Assembly: GCA_016196035.1 (NCBI GenBank)
Contig: JACPYM010000033.1
Coordinates: forward strand, 1-64,000
Reading direction: 5' to 3'
Source: Acidobacteriota bacterium
GTDB lineage: Bacteria; Acidobacteriota; Blastocatellia; RBC074
DNA length: 64,000 bases
The first letter of the stretch is position 1; each line of letters begins with the position of its first letter. The position numbers were made by a program, and so were the translations under genes. This document shows positions 8,586-17,404 of the stretch, in pieces. Under the pieces are notes generated by a model, which did not search any database, was not told where the DNA came from, and was given only the letters and a program-made list of their open reading frames with translations.

Positions 8586-11477
8586 TCATTCATTCAGCGT
8601 GATCAGATAAACATCGTCATCAATCGAATAGGCACAGTAATACAGCCACTTGCTGTCGGCGGAGGCCACGGGGTCGTCGAGGTCTAAATTGGGGAGCGCA
8701 AACAGTTCCCGAATGGCCCCGGTTCGACTGTCGGCCAAATAGAGTTTGTGGTTGGCCCCATACACCAAACGACGGCTGTCGTGCAGCCAGTGCGCGACGC
8801 TGCCTTCTTGGTTGAGGCGCTGATAACGTTGCGCGGCCAGGTCATACACGACGATGCCGGGGTCTTCGGTTTTGGCAGCGCCGGTGATGCCGGCGAGTTT
8901 CTGCTGATCGGCTGACCAATCAAACGGCAGAAACCAATGGTTGGGCGCGGGCGCGGGCAATTTGACCAATTGCTGCGCGTCCCAGGGGCGCGTCAAATCC
9001 ATCAGATAGCCGCCTGCGCCGCGAATGCTGATGGCCATCTGCTTGCCATCCGGCGCCCAGACCGGCGCGACATAGCCCGGTTGCTGGGGTTGGCTAAAGG
9101 TCAATTGCTGTGGTTCGCCGCTCTCCAGGCGAATTGTCCAGGCTTCGTATTTGCCGCTGCGGTCGGTGAAAAAAGCCAGGCGCTTGCCATCCGGCGACCA
9201 GCGCGGATAACGGTCTTTGGCGGTGTCATTGGTGATTTGCCGTTGTCCGGTACCATCTTTATTGACGATGAAAAGATCGAATTGCGGATCGCCAAAGGAA
9301 TAGTAGGCCAACTGCTCGCCATTCGGAGAAACGTCAGGGGTGACGATGTAGCGTTCGCTTTGCGTGACCTGTATTGGTTCGCCATGCACCGTGCCGCTGG
9401 CGGCGTCAAAACCGATGCGAAAAATCCGATTGGCTTTGCGGCTGGCGGTGTAAACCATGCGCTGGCCGTTGGCGGCGATGCTGAATTCCAGACTGTTGTC
9501 GGCGAAGGTCGGCACCACTTCAGGCTGGCCCTGCGTTTGGCCCGTCGCTTCTTCGATGGGCAGCCGCCAGATACCCCAGCGGCCATTGCGATTGCTGGTG
9601 AAATAAAGCCAGCGGCCATCCGGCGACCAGACGGGATTGGCATCATCAAAATCATCGTGCGTTACCGCGACGGGCGTGCCGCCGTTGGCGGGAATCGTCC
9701 AGATTTCGCGTTTTGAACCATCGCGTATCCCCCAAAACGCAATGCGCTGATTGTGTGGCGACCAACTCGGTTGCACGGCGTCCGCGCCCGCTTCCAAGCG
9801 GCGTTTCTGGCGGCTGGCGAGATTGACGACCCAGAGTTCGCCGCCCAACGAAAAGCGCGACAGCACATTGGCGTAGATAGTGGAATAAACAATCTCCTGT
9901 CCGTCGGGCGACCAACTGGGATCGCGTCCGCCATCCACCAGGCGCACCGGATTTTCGCCGGTGGCTCCCATGACATAAATACCGCCGCCATCGCGAGCCG
10001 ACCAAAACGCGAGCTGTTCACCATTGGGCGAGAAAGTGGGGTCGCCATCATTGGCCGGATGATCGGTCAGATTGCGCGGATTGCTGCCGCCGATGCGCTG
10101 CCAGAACAGGTCCCATTGACCATTGAGCAAACGTCCAAAAACGACCACTTGCCCATCCGGCGAAATCGTGGCGTTGCCTTCGCGGCTCGTCATTTCCGTC
10201 AGCCGCTGATATTTGGCTTTGCTCCAATCCGTGGCTACCGGCCTTTGCGCCGCCAGGAAAAAGCGCCAGGCCAGCAATGTCATGAGCAGTAAGACCGCCA
10301 CGCCAGCGGCACTCAACAGTGCGACCTTACGCGCACGTGGTTTGCCCGAGAGCCGCGTTGGAGGAAGCGCCAGTTCAGCGGAGTTGAGATCACGCAACAA
10401 TAGTTTTAGATCCGCGCGCAAATCCGCCGCCGTCTGGTAGCGCAACTCAGGGTCTTTTTCCAAGGCGCGCTGGACGATGCGTTCAAACTCGGCAGGCGTA
10501 GCGCTGACCACTTGGGTAATCGGGAAAGGCGGATGATGCACGATGGCGTCGAGGATCGAAGCTGTCGAATCGCCTTTGAATGGTAAGACCCCGGCGACTA
10601 ATTCATACAACAGGACGCCAAAGGTAAAGATGTCGCTGCGCTGGTCTACTTCCAAGCCCAACGCCTGTTCGGGCGACATATAACTCACCGTTCCCAGGAT
10701 GACGCCCGGTTGGGTGCGCCCCAAATTCCCGGTGCCGCCGCGCGTCGTGTAATCCTGTCCGGCCTGTTCCGTCAGTTTGGCCAAACCGAAATCGAGCACC
10801 TTGACGTAACCATCGCGGCGCACCATCACGTTTTCGGGTTTGATGTCGCGATGCACGATGCCCGCCGCGTGTGCGGCTGACAGGGCGGCGGCGATCTGAA
10901 TGGCAATCTCCAACGCCTCTTTGAGCGGCGACTTCACGGCCTTTTGGCCCTGCCGCAATTTCTCGCGCAGCGTTTGCCCGTCCACGTATTCGATGGCCAT
11001 AAAGTGCTCGCCCGCGCTTTGGCCGATTTCATAAACCGTGATGATGTTCGGATGATTGAGCGCCGAAGCGGCTTTGGCTTCGCGCTCGAACCGTTTGACG
11101 CGCGCGGCGTCTTCCGTGAATTGCGGCGGCAGCAATTTGAGCGCGAGCTTGCGATTCAACTGCGGATCGTGCGCCAGATAAACCTCGCCCATGCCGCCGA
11201 CACCCAGTACCGAGAGCACGTGATATTTGCCCAGGGTTTTGCCGACCAGTATGCGCGCGTTGTCTTGCGCCAGTTTTTTGGCGGCGATTTCGAGGGCCGG
11301 CGCTTGCAGGAAATTGGCGTTGGCTTGCTCGTGCGCGACCAACAACGATGCGACTTCGGCGCGTAATTCAGCATCGTTCCCACAGACTTGCGCCAGCCAG
11401 GCGGCGCGCTCTGCCGGCGCCCGCGCCAGCGCTTCGTCCAGCAGTTGATCAATTTGTGCCCAGCGTTCGGCGTTCAT
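8586..11477 (-). CDS. Membrane Ser/Thr protein kinase with TolB-like propeller
   Basis: The ATG at 11477 (MNAERWAQIDQLLDEALARA) starts a typical acidobacterial kinase N-terminal helix region, giving 963 residues; the frame is open further upstream but without kinase similarity. The kinase domain spans about residues 80-340: glycine loop GVGGMGEVY, ATP lysine in LALKLLP, catalytic loop HRDIKPENVM, DFGLAK and the activation segment ending YMSPEQ. One membrane helix follows near residue 390 (VALLSAAGVAVLLLMTLLAW). The extracytoplasmic part is a propeller of PD40/TolB repeats with motifs such as NPVWSPDGRWLYFTSNR and YPRWSPDGKRLAFFTDR. All key kinase residues are present, so it should be active. 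It probably senses an external ligand through the propeller and phosphorylates cytoplasmic proteins; the targets are unknown. Confidence 0.93.
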   Translation of the reverse strand: MNAERWAQIDQLLDEALARAPAERAAWLAQVCGNDAELRAEVASLLVAHEQANANFLQAPALEIAAKKLAQDNARILVGKTLGKYHVLSVLGVGGMGEVYLAHDPQLNRKLALKLLPPQFTEDAARVKRFEREAKAASALNHPNIITVYEIGQSAGEHFMAIEYVDGQTLREKLRQGQKAVKSPLKEALEIAIQIAAALSAAHAAGIVHRDIKPENVMVRRDGYVKVLDFGLAKLTEQAGQDYTTRGGTGNLGRTQPGVILGTVSYMSPEQALGLEVDQRSDIFTFGVLLYELVAGVLPFKGDSTASILDAIVHHPPFPITQVVSATPAEFERIVQRALEKDPELRYQTAADLRADLKLLLRDLNSAELALPPTRLSGKPRARKVALLSAAGVAVLLLMTLLAWRFFLAAQRPVATDWSKAKYQRLTEMTSREGNATISPDGQVVVFGRLLNGQWDLFWQRIGGSNPRNLTDHPANDGDPTFSPNGEQLAFWSARDGGGIYVMGATGENPVRLVDGGRDPSWSPDGQEIVYSTIYANVLSRFSLGGELWVVNLASRQKRRLEAGADAVQPSWSPHNQRIAFWGIRDGSKREIWTIPANGGTPVAVTHDDFDDANPVWSPDGRWLYFTSNRNGRWGIWRLPIEEATGQTQGQPEVVPTFADNSLEFSIAANGQRMVYTASRKANRIFRIGFDAASGTVHGEPIQVTQSERYIVTPDVSPNGEQLAYYSFGDPQFDLFIVNKDGTGQRQITNDTAKDRYPRWSPDGKRLAFFTDRSGKYEAWTIRLESGEPQQLTFSQPQQPGYVAPVWAPDGKQMAISIRGAGGYLMDLTRPWDAQQLVKLPAPAPNHWFLPFDWSADQQKLAGITGAAKTEDPGIVVYDLAAQRYQRLNQEGSVAHWLHDSRRLVYGANHKLYLADSRTGAIRELFALPNLDLDDPVASADSKWLYYCAYSIDDDVYLITLNE

Positions 11478-11609
11478 TGGTTTGGCGGCAGTGGTTACGG
11501 GAGAGTCCCGATTGACGCCCGCGAATCTAGCATAGCGGGATTGGAACGGCCAAGAATTGGACGTAAGGCGTGTGCGCGTGTTTTGCGGGAAAGAGTGGCT
11601 TGCGCCGGA

Positions 11610-11710
11610 GTAGCGCAACCTTGCCGAGGCTGCGCGGCTTTCGTCATTGCGCTACTGGCAGCCCCGGTTGGAGTACCCGGAGCCGCGCAACCTCGGCAAG
11701 GTTGCGCTAC
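11610..11710. repeat. Inverted repeat in the 400-bp kinase/uxaC intergenic region
   Basis: Arms 11610-11639 and 11681-11710 (30 bp, one mismatch; core GCAACCTTGCCGAGG) are separated by 41 nt. The surrounding gap 11478-11878 lies between divergent genes and must hold both promoters; no convincing coding sequence was seen there. Confidence 0.9.
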
Positions 11711-11878
11711 GCGCGCCGTGCCGTCTGGTTTCTTCACGCGCCGCAGCCTCACCCAAAATAACGCGGGGGCCAGGGCTGTTTTTGCGCGAGGCGAATTTGA
11801 GCCGCAGCGGCGGTTTCAGCTATGATGCCGCTCCCGAACGAACCAATTCATCAAACGCATCATCACGAGGAGAACACT

Positions 11879-13333
11879 GTGAGTACATCTGCCGAAGCTC
11901 TGGCGCCCGCGCTGACTTTGCCCGAAGACCGTTATCTCGATCCCGATCCACAGCAGAAAAAGATTGCGCTGGATTTGTACCGGCTGGTGGCCGCGCAACC
12001 GCTGGTCTGCCCGCACGGCCACGTTGACCCGCGCATGTTCGCCGACCCGGCTTATGAATTCGGCTCGCCCGCCGATCTGTTGCTGATTCCGGATCATTAC
12101 ATCTTTCGGATGCTGTACTCGCAGGGCATTCCGCTGGAGCAACTGGGTGTGCCGCGCGCCCCTGGTGGTGAAGAGGGCGGCGCGGTCGAAAGTGATCACC
12201 GCAAAATCTGGCAAATCTTTGCCGACAATTTTTATCTATTTCGCGGCACGCCGACCGGCATGTGGCTGACGGATGAGTTTTACAACGTCTTTGGCGTGCG
12301 CGAAAAATTGGGCAGTGCCAATGCCCAGCGCATCTACGATCACATTGCCGAGTGTCTGACCAAGCCGGAGTTCCGCCCCCGCGCGCTGTTCGAGCGTTTC
12401 AACATCGCGGTGCTGGCAACGACCGACGCCGCGCACGACAAACTGGAACATCATCAGGCGATCAAGGCGTCGGGCTGGAAGGGCCGCGTGGTGCCGACCT
12501 TCCGCCCCGATGGCGTCGTCAATCTTGACCGGCCTGATTGGCGCGACAATCTGAATGCGTTGAGTGAAACCTGCGGCTTTGAAATCGGCAGCTATGCCAA
12601 ATTGATCGAAGCGCTGGAACAGCGGCGCGCCTTCTTCAAATCAATGGGCGCGACCGCGACCGATCACGCGGCGGAAAGTGCGTTGACCTGTGAACTGTCA
12701 GACGCCGATGCCGAGGCGATCTTCCAACGCGCCTTGCAAGGCCGGTTGCAAGCACACGACGACGCGCTTTTCACCGCGCACATGCTGATGCAGATGGCGC
12801 GTATGAGTTGCGAAGACGGGCTGGTGATGCAATTCCATCCCGGTTCGCTGCGCAATCACAACGACGCGGTCTTCCGCAAATTCGGTTTTGATAAAGGCTG
12901 CGACATTCCGCTGGCGACCGAATACACGCGCGCGTTGCGGCCTCTGCTCAATCGTTATGGCAACGATCCGCGCCTGACGCTTATTCTGTTCACGCTGGAC
13001 GAAACCACGTTCTCGCGCGAACTGGCCCCGCTGGCCGGGCATTACCCGGCGGTCAAACTCGGCCCGCCCTGGTGGTTCAACGACAGTTTGAATGGCATGC
13101 GCCGGTTCCGCGACTTGGCGATGGAAACCGCCGGCCTATACAACACCGTCGGATTCAATGACGATACGCGCGCGTTCCCTTCGATCCCGGCGCGGCACGA
13201 TCTGGCGCGGCGCGTGGATGCCAACTGGATCGCGGGCCTCGTCGTGCGCGGCATTGTGGATGAACACGATGCCGAAGAGATGATTCATGACGCGGCGTAC
13301 CGATTGGCGTCGCGGGCCTATAAATTTGCCTGA
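11879..13333 (+). CDS. uxaC: Glucuronate (uronate) isomerase
   Basis: The product (484 residues) matches the uronate isomerase family: early metal-site motif CPHGHVDPRMF, then PADLLLIPDHYIFRML, LTDEFYNVFGV, ATTDAAHDKLEHH and the late PPWWFNDSLNGM and NDDTRAFPSIPARHD. The enzyme interconverts D-glucuronate with D-fructuronate and D-galacturonate with D-tagaturonate, the first cytoplasmic step of uronic acid breakdown, using an amidohydrolase-type barrel. I prefer the GTG at 11879, because GAGGAG lies 7 bp before it; the upstream ATG at 11822 would add 19 residues (MMPLPNEP...) that look non-coding and include that ribosome site. No other uronate-pathway gene is nearby, so it is probably a single-gene unit followed closely by the M15 peptidase gene. 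Confidence 0.93.
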   Translation: MSTSAEALAPALTLPEDRYLDPDPQQKKIALDLYRLVAAQPLVCPHGHVDPRMFADPAYEFGSPADLLLIPDHYIFRMLYSQGIPLEQLGVPRAPGGEEGGAVESDHRKIWQIFADNFYLFRGTPTGMWLTDEFYNVFGVREKLGSANAQRIYDHIAECLTKPEFRPRALFERFNIAVLATTDAAHDKLEHHQAIKASGWKGRVVPTFRPDGVVNLDRPDWRDNLNALSETCGFEIGSYAKLIEALEQRRAFFKSMGATATDHAAESALTCELSDADAEAIFQRALQGRLQAHDDALFTAHMLMQMARMSCEDGLVMQFHPGSLRNHNDAVFRKFGFDKGCDIPLATEYTRALRPLLNRYGNDPRLTLILFTLDETTFSRELAPLAGHYPAVKLGPPWWFNDSLNGMRRFRDLAMETAGLYNTVGFNDDTRAFPSIPARHDLARRVDANWIAGLVVRGIVDEHDAEEMIHDAAYRLASRAYKFA

Positions 13334-13364
13334 ACTGAAACGCAGCTTTCCTCGTTCGCGAATT

Positions 13365-13949
13365 ATGCTGAAAAACAAACTCCCTCTCTTTGGTTTGGCG
13401 TTGCTGCTGAGCGCCGCGCCGAGCAGTTGGCAGCCGGTCTATGGCCGCGCCCGCGCGCTGGCCGCGCCGCGCGTCAACACGCTGGATGGCAAGGCCCGCA
13501 CGCGCCTGAACGCGGCGTTGCGCGAATTGCGCAAACGCGGCTTGCGGCCCCGCGTCAACAGCACCTTTCGTTCACAGGCGGATCAGCGCGCCATCTATCG
13601 TTGCGCGCGCAGCCGCCGTTGCCGTAACCGGCGGGGTATTTATGGCGCGAATCCGCCCGGCTCCTCCCTGCACGAAGCGGGCCTGGCCGTAGACCTGGGC
13701 GGAATTGCCGCTGGCCGCCGTAAACGTCGCTTGACGCCGAAAGGCCGCCAGACGGTGCGGGTGATGGAACGTCATGGCTTCAACTGGCGTTATGGTTTGA
13801 AAGACCCAGCCCATTTTGAAATCAGTCCGCAACACGCTGGTTATCGTTCGACGCAAGCGGCGATCAACGCCGGGCAGCAACGCTGGCGCAAAGCACAGCA
13901 GGGCAAACGCGGCGCGCCAAAAACGACTCAGCGCAAACGCCAAAAATAA
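13365..13949 (+). CDS. M15-type D,D-/L,D-carboxypeptidase, secreted
   Basis: A 194-residue protein beginning with a signal peptide (MLKNKLPLFGLALLLSAAPS). The core has the zinc-peptidase pattern of the VanY/peptidase M15 family: SSLHEAGLAVDLGG supplies the first His and Asp ligands, and KDPAHFEISP the last His; the substrate-side motif STFRSQADQRAIY is also in place. These enzymes trim D-alanine or cross-bridge residues from cell-wall peptides in the periplasm. The C-terminal 30 residues are basic and rich in Q/K/R, perhaps holding the protein at the envelope. The gene starts 31 bp after uxaC, so cotranscription is possible though a shared function is not obvious. Confidence 0.85.
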   Translation: MLKNKLPLFGLALLLSAAPSSWQPVYGRARALAAPRVNTLDGKARTRLNAALRELRKRGLRPRVNSTFRSQADQRAIYRCARSRRCRNRRGIYGANPPGSSLHEAGLAVDLGGIAAGRRKRRLTPKGRQTVRVMERHGFNWRYGLKDPAHFEISPQHAGYRSTQAAINAGQQRWRKAQQGKRGAPKTTQRKRQK

Positions 13950-14623
13950 ACCACCGGATAAATTGAGCGCGCGCCTATTCACCACATAAGGAGCATGGAG
14001 TTCAGGCTTCAGCCTGCGTGCGCGCATGGCGCGCCAGACGAGCCAAAGCTTGAACCCCATGGTTTTTTGGCTTGCTCATATATCGCCTGAAAAAAGCGCA
14101 GGAGGTTCTGCCATTTGCCTGTAGTCCATGCGCTTTAGCTTGAGCCCCATGCGCTTTGGCACAATCCCTACCACTAGAGCGATTTGCAATTGCGTTTACG
14201 GGAGCAGCTTGGGCCGGGACGGTACTGCGCGCGTGAGCAAGTGGCGCGTCAAGCTGATGCCCTGGCCGAAGTCGTTCAGGCTCCGCTTGCTGACGCGCGC
14301 GGTACCGTCCCGCAGCGCGGCTTTTTCCCGTAAACTGAAGTGAAAACCGATCTAAAACATGCGCTTGGCCTTGGAATGTTCGGCCAGGTTGAAACTTTAA
14401 CTGGCTGTCTGACACTTATACCTACAACCTATTTCTTGGGAAAAGCTCAGGGAACCACGGGCGGCTGATTTTCGTTGGGTCGGGGGAAGAACTTCGACGC
14501 CTTCTGCGTCGAATGATAAAGCGCGAAAATTCATTCGCCGCTCCGAAGCAAAAAAGTTTGGATAGCAAATAGTAAAGCAAGGCCACGCGATGGTAAGGCG
14601 CTTGCCTGGTGAAGGGACCTGAT
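13950..14623. other. 674-bp non-coding region with repeats
   Basis: No supported gene is visible. It contains a short palindromic stretch near 14000 (AGGCTTCAGCCT), the inverted repeat at 14215-14312, and a small hairpin around 14498-14515 (CGACGCCTTCTGCGTCG). The last 200 bp are richer in A/T and probably hold the promoter of the DUF5916-like gene. Confidence 0.6.
14215..14312. repeat. Inverted repeat, 30-bp arms
   Basis: Arms 14215-14244 and 14283-14312 pair with three mismatches and share the core GACGGTAC-x-GCGCGCGT. It looks like a dispersed palindromic repeat, but only this copy is in the window. Confidence 0.85.
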
Positions 14624-17119
14624 ATGAAGTTTCAGAGATGCCGCTACCTCTGTGTGCTGTGCTGCGCTGTGCTCAGTTCACTCACGCTCGCGCAAGCCTT
14701 GGGAGAAAGTGGCGTCGCCAATAACGCCGCACCGGGCAAAGCCAAAACCACAAAAATCGCGCCGGTGCTTCCGCCTGAAAAAGCCCAGCCGGTGCATCTG
14801 ACGCGCTTTGCGACCGAGCCGACTATTGATGGCAAGTTGAATGATGAAGTGTGGGCGACGGCGGCGGTTTTCAAAGACTTTTTGCAAACCCGGCCCGGCG
14901 AAAACGTCGCGCCCTCGCTGCAAACCGAAGTGCGGATGGGATACGACGCGCGGAATCTTTATTTCGCCTTTCGCGCCTGGGATGAAGCGGGCAAGGTGCG
15001 CGCGACCGTCGCCAAACGCGACAATCTGTGGGATGACGATTTCATCTGGTTGGCGCTCGACACCTTCAACGACCGGCGCAAGGCCTACATCATGGCCTTC
15101 AATCCGCTGGGCGTTCAGGCCGACGGCATTTTTACCGAAGGCGGCAACATCAATAACGAAGATTACAGCGTGGACATCGTGATGGAATCGAAAGGCCAGG
15201 TCGTGGATGACGGCTACATCATCGAGGTCAAGGTGCCGTTCAAATCGTTGCGCTACGAAATCGGCAAAGGCAAAGCGTGGGGCCTGCATTTGCAGCGCAC
15301 GATCAAACACAAGAACAACGAACAGACTTCGTGGATGCCGCTGGCGCGCAACATCAACGGCTTCCTCACACAGGAAGGTCACATCACCGGCATCGAAAAC
15401 ATCTCGACCGAGCGCAATCTGGAAATCATTCCCAGCCTGACGCTGTCAGAAAGTGGCCGCCGTGTGCCCGCGCTGCCGGTGGGCTTGCCTGTTGGTATTC
15501 CCGCGCTGAACGATCCGGGCCGCTTCGTCAATCAGCCGCTCAATTTTGATCCGGGCCTGTCGCTGAAATACGGCATCACGCCGAACATCACGCTGGATTT
15601 CACGATCAATCCCGACTTTGCCCAGGTCGAAGCCGATCAAACCGTACTCACCGCCAACCAACGCTTCCCGCTTTTTTTTGAAGAGCGCCGCCCGTTCTTT
15701 TTGGAAGGCATCGAGATTTTTCAGACGGCCTTGCAGCCGGTGCATACACGCACGATTGTTGATCCTGATTACGCGGCCAAGATCAGCGGCAAGCGTGGCC
15801 GCAATACGTTTGGCTTGATGCTGGCCGCCGACCGCGCGCCCGGCAATTACAGCGAAGACGAACGCAACGATCCAGGGCTACGCGCAGACATCGCCCGGTT
15901 TCTGGATCATCGTGCTTACATCGGCGTGGCGCGCGCCAAACACGATGTCGGGCGTGAATCGGAAATTGGGTTGATCGCCACGAGTTACAACTTCATCGAA
16001 AAGCACAATCACGTGGGCGGCATTGATGGCCGCTTCAAAATCAATCCGCAATCCGTCTTTTCGTTTCAAGTGTTAGCCACCAACTCGCGCCGCTATTTTT
16101 ATAGTCCCGACGAAGACAAAAACACCTTTCGCACGGGCAACGGCTTTGGGTATACCGCCACCTTCGATTACACCCAGCGGCGCTACGGCTTTTTCGCCAC
16201 CAGCGAAGGCCGCACGCGCGATTACCGCGCCGATGTCGGGTTCACGCGCCGCACCAATTCCAATTTCAGCGGCCTGTTTGGGCGCCTCAGCAGCGATCCC
16301 AAACGCAGCCAGAAAGCGATGCTGCAAACCTGGCGCATTTTCAGCCGCGTGATCAGCAATTACGATTTTCAAGGCCGTTCGCAGCAACTGACTGCCGGGG
16401 CTAATCTGTTCATGCAATTCCAAAAACAGATTGCCGTCGGCTTTGGCGGCAACCGCGGTTACGAACGCATTTTTGAAGAAGAGTTCGGCCCCAAACGCGC
16501 GTCAACCCGCGCGGGCGCCTTTGCTGGCGGGCCGGAACGCAGTGCCGCCGGGAACAATGTCTTTGTGTTCGCGAATGCGCGGCCCAGCAAGAAATATACG
16601 GCAGGGGTCGAGACGGGCCTTTCGACGGCGGAACTGGATTACGACTTCGGCGCGGGGCCACGCTTCCCGCGCATTAGTCCGGCGGCCCTGGCGAATCCGA
16701 ATGCAGCGCTCGATCCGGGTGCGGGACGTGGAGTTTTCTTGAATGCCAATGTTTCTTACCAGCCGACCAATCCGCTGCGCTTCTCGCTGAATTACACCAA
16801 CAGCCGCCTGACGCGCCACGATACGGGGCGGTTGGCCTACAAAGATCACATCTATTCGTTCCGCACGACCTACCAATTCACGCGCTTCGTCTTTGTCCGC
16901 AGCCGTGTGGATTACTCGACCCTGGCGGCGCGAGTGCGCGGGCAATTTCTTTTTGGTTACACGCCGAATCCGGGTACTTCGTTTTATGTGGGCTACAACG
17001 ACGACATGAATTATCGCGGGTTCAGCCCGTTCACTGCGCGTTACGAACCAGGTTTCGAGCGCAACGGGCGGACGTTTTTTATCAAGATGTCCTATCTGAT
17101 TCGCAAGAGCATTAAGTAA
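14624..17119 (+). CDS. CBM9-like/DUF5916 outer-membrane protein
   Basis: ATG at 14624 is preceded by GAAGGGA at good spacing; an in-frame GTG at 14609 is less likely. The 831-residue product starts with a signal peptide (CVLCCAVLSSLTLAQA). Residues about 60-240 are a CBM9-like sandwich (PTIDGKLNDEVWATA, MGYDARNLYFAFRAWD, NATFNDRR-type strand, IIEVKVPFKSLRY). The remainder is a DUF5916-type region with signatures VEADQTVLTANQRFPLFFEE and RPFFLEG, then many amphipathic strands ending NGRTFFIKMSYLIRKSIK, consistent with an outer-membrane beta-barrel. The family is widespread in Bacteroidota and Acidobacteriota and linked to surface binding or uptake of oligomers, but no reaction is established. 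It stands alone; the next gene is 285 bp away. Confidence 0.85.
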   Translation: MKFQRCRYLCVLCCAVLSSLTLAQALGESGVANNAAPGKAKTTKIAPVLPPEKAQPVHLTRFATEPTIDGKLNDEVWATAAVFKDFLQTRPGENVAPSLQTEVRMGYDARNLYFAFRAWDEAGKVRATVAKRDNLWDDDFIWLALDTFNDRRKAYIMAFNPLGVQADGIFTEGGNINNEDYSVDIVMESKGQVVDDGYIIEVKVPFKSLRYEIGKGKAWGLHLQRTIKHKNNEQTSWMPLARNINGFLTQEGHITGIENISTERNLEIIPSLTLSESGRRVPALPVGLPVGIPALNDPGRFVNQPLNFDPGLSLKYGITPNITLDFTINPDFAQVEADQTVLTANQRFPLFFEERRPFFLEGIEIFQTALQPVHTRTIVDPDYAAKISGKRGRNTFGLMLAADRAPGNYSEDERNDPGLRADIARFLDHRAYIGVARAKHDVGRESEIGLIATSYNFIEKHNHVGGIDGRFKINPQSVFSFQVLATNSRRYFYSPDEDKNTFRTGNGFGYTATFDYTQRRYGFFATSEGRTRDYRADVGFTRRTNSNFSGLFGRLSSDPKRSQKAMLQTWRIFSRVISNYDFQGRSQQLTAGANLFMQFQKQIAVGFGGNRGYERIFEEEFGPKRASTRAGAFAGGPERSAAGNNVFVFANARPSKKYTAGVETGLSTAELDYDFGAGPRFPRISPAALANPNAALDPGAGRGVFLNANVSYQPTNPLRFSLNYTNSRLTRHDTGRLAYKDHIYSFRTTYQFTRFVFVRSRVDYSTLAARVRGQFLFGYTPNPGTSFYVGYNDDMNYRGFSPFTARYEPGFERNGRTFFIKMSYLIRKSIK

Positions 17120-17331
17120 ATTGCGCCGCCTGAGAACGGCCCGCTAAGCGCCAGCTTGCCAATTCCGGGATTGCTCGATTCCACTTCCGAACAACGCCTT
17201 TCAACACCGCCTTGAGCGGGCGATTGAACACAACCAGTTACGGCGCACGACGTTGTGGCACGCCGGTTGGTTAAGGCATTCCAGTAGGGCGATCTATGCG
17301 CCGAAGCAAGCTGAAAAGACTGTCCACCAAG

Positions 17332-17369
17332 ACACCAGATAAACACGCAGACGCATGTTTATCTGGTGT
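17332..17369 (+). promoter_or_regulatory. Leader hairpin upstream of the first ADOP gene
   Basis: A perfect 14-bp inverted repeat (ACACCAGATAAACA at 17332-17345, its complement at 17356-17369, 10-nt loop) ends 24 bp before the GGGAGG ribosome site at 17394. Its place suggests a 5' leader structure or an operator; neither is proven. Confidence 0.6.
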
Positions 17370-17404
17370 GATCCGGCGTGGGCGATTTCCTGTGGGAGGC
17401 CGCA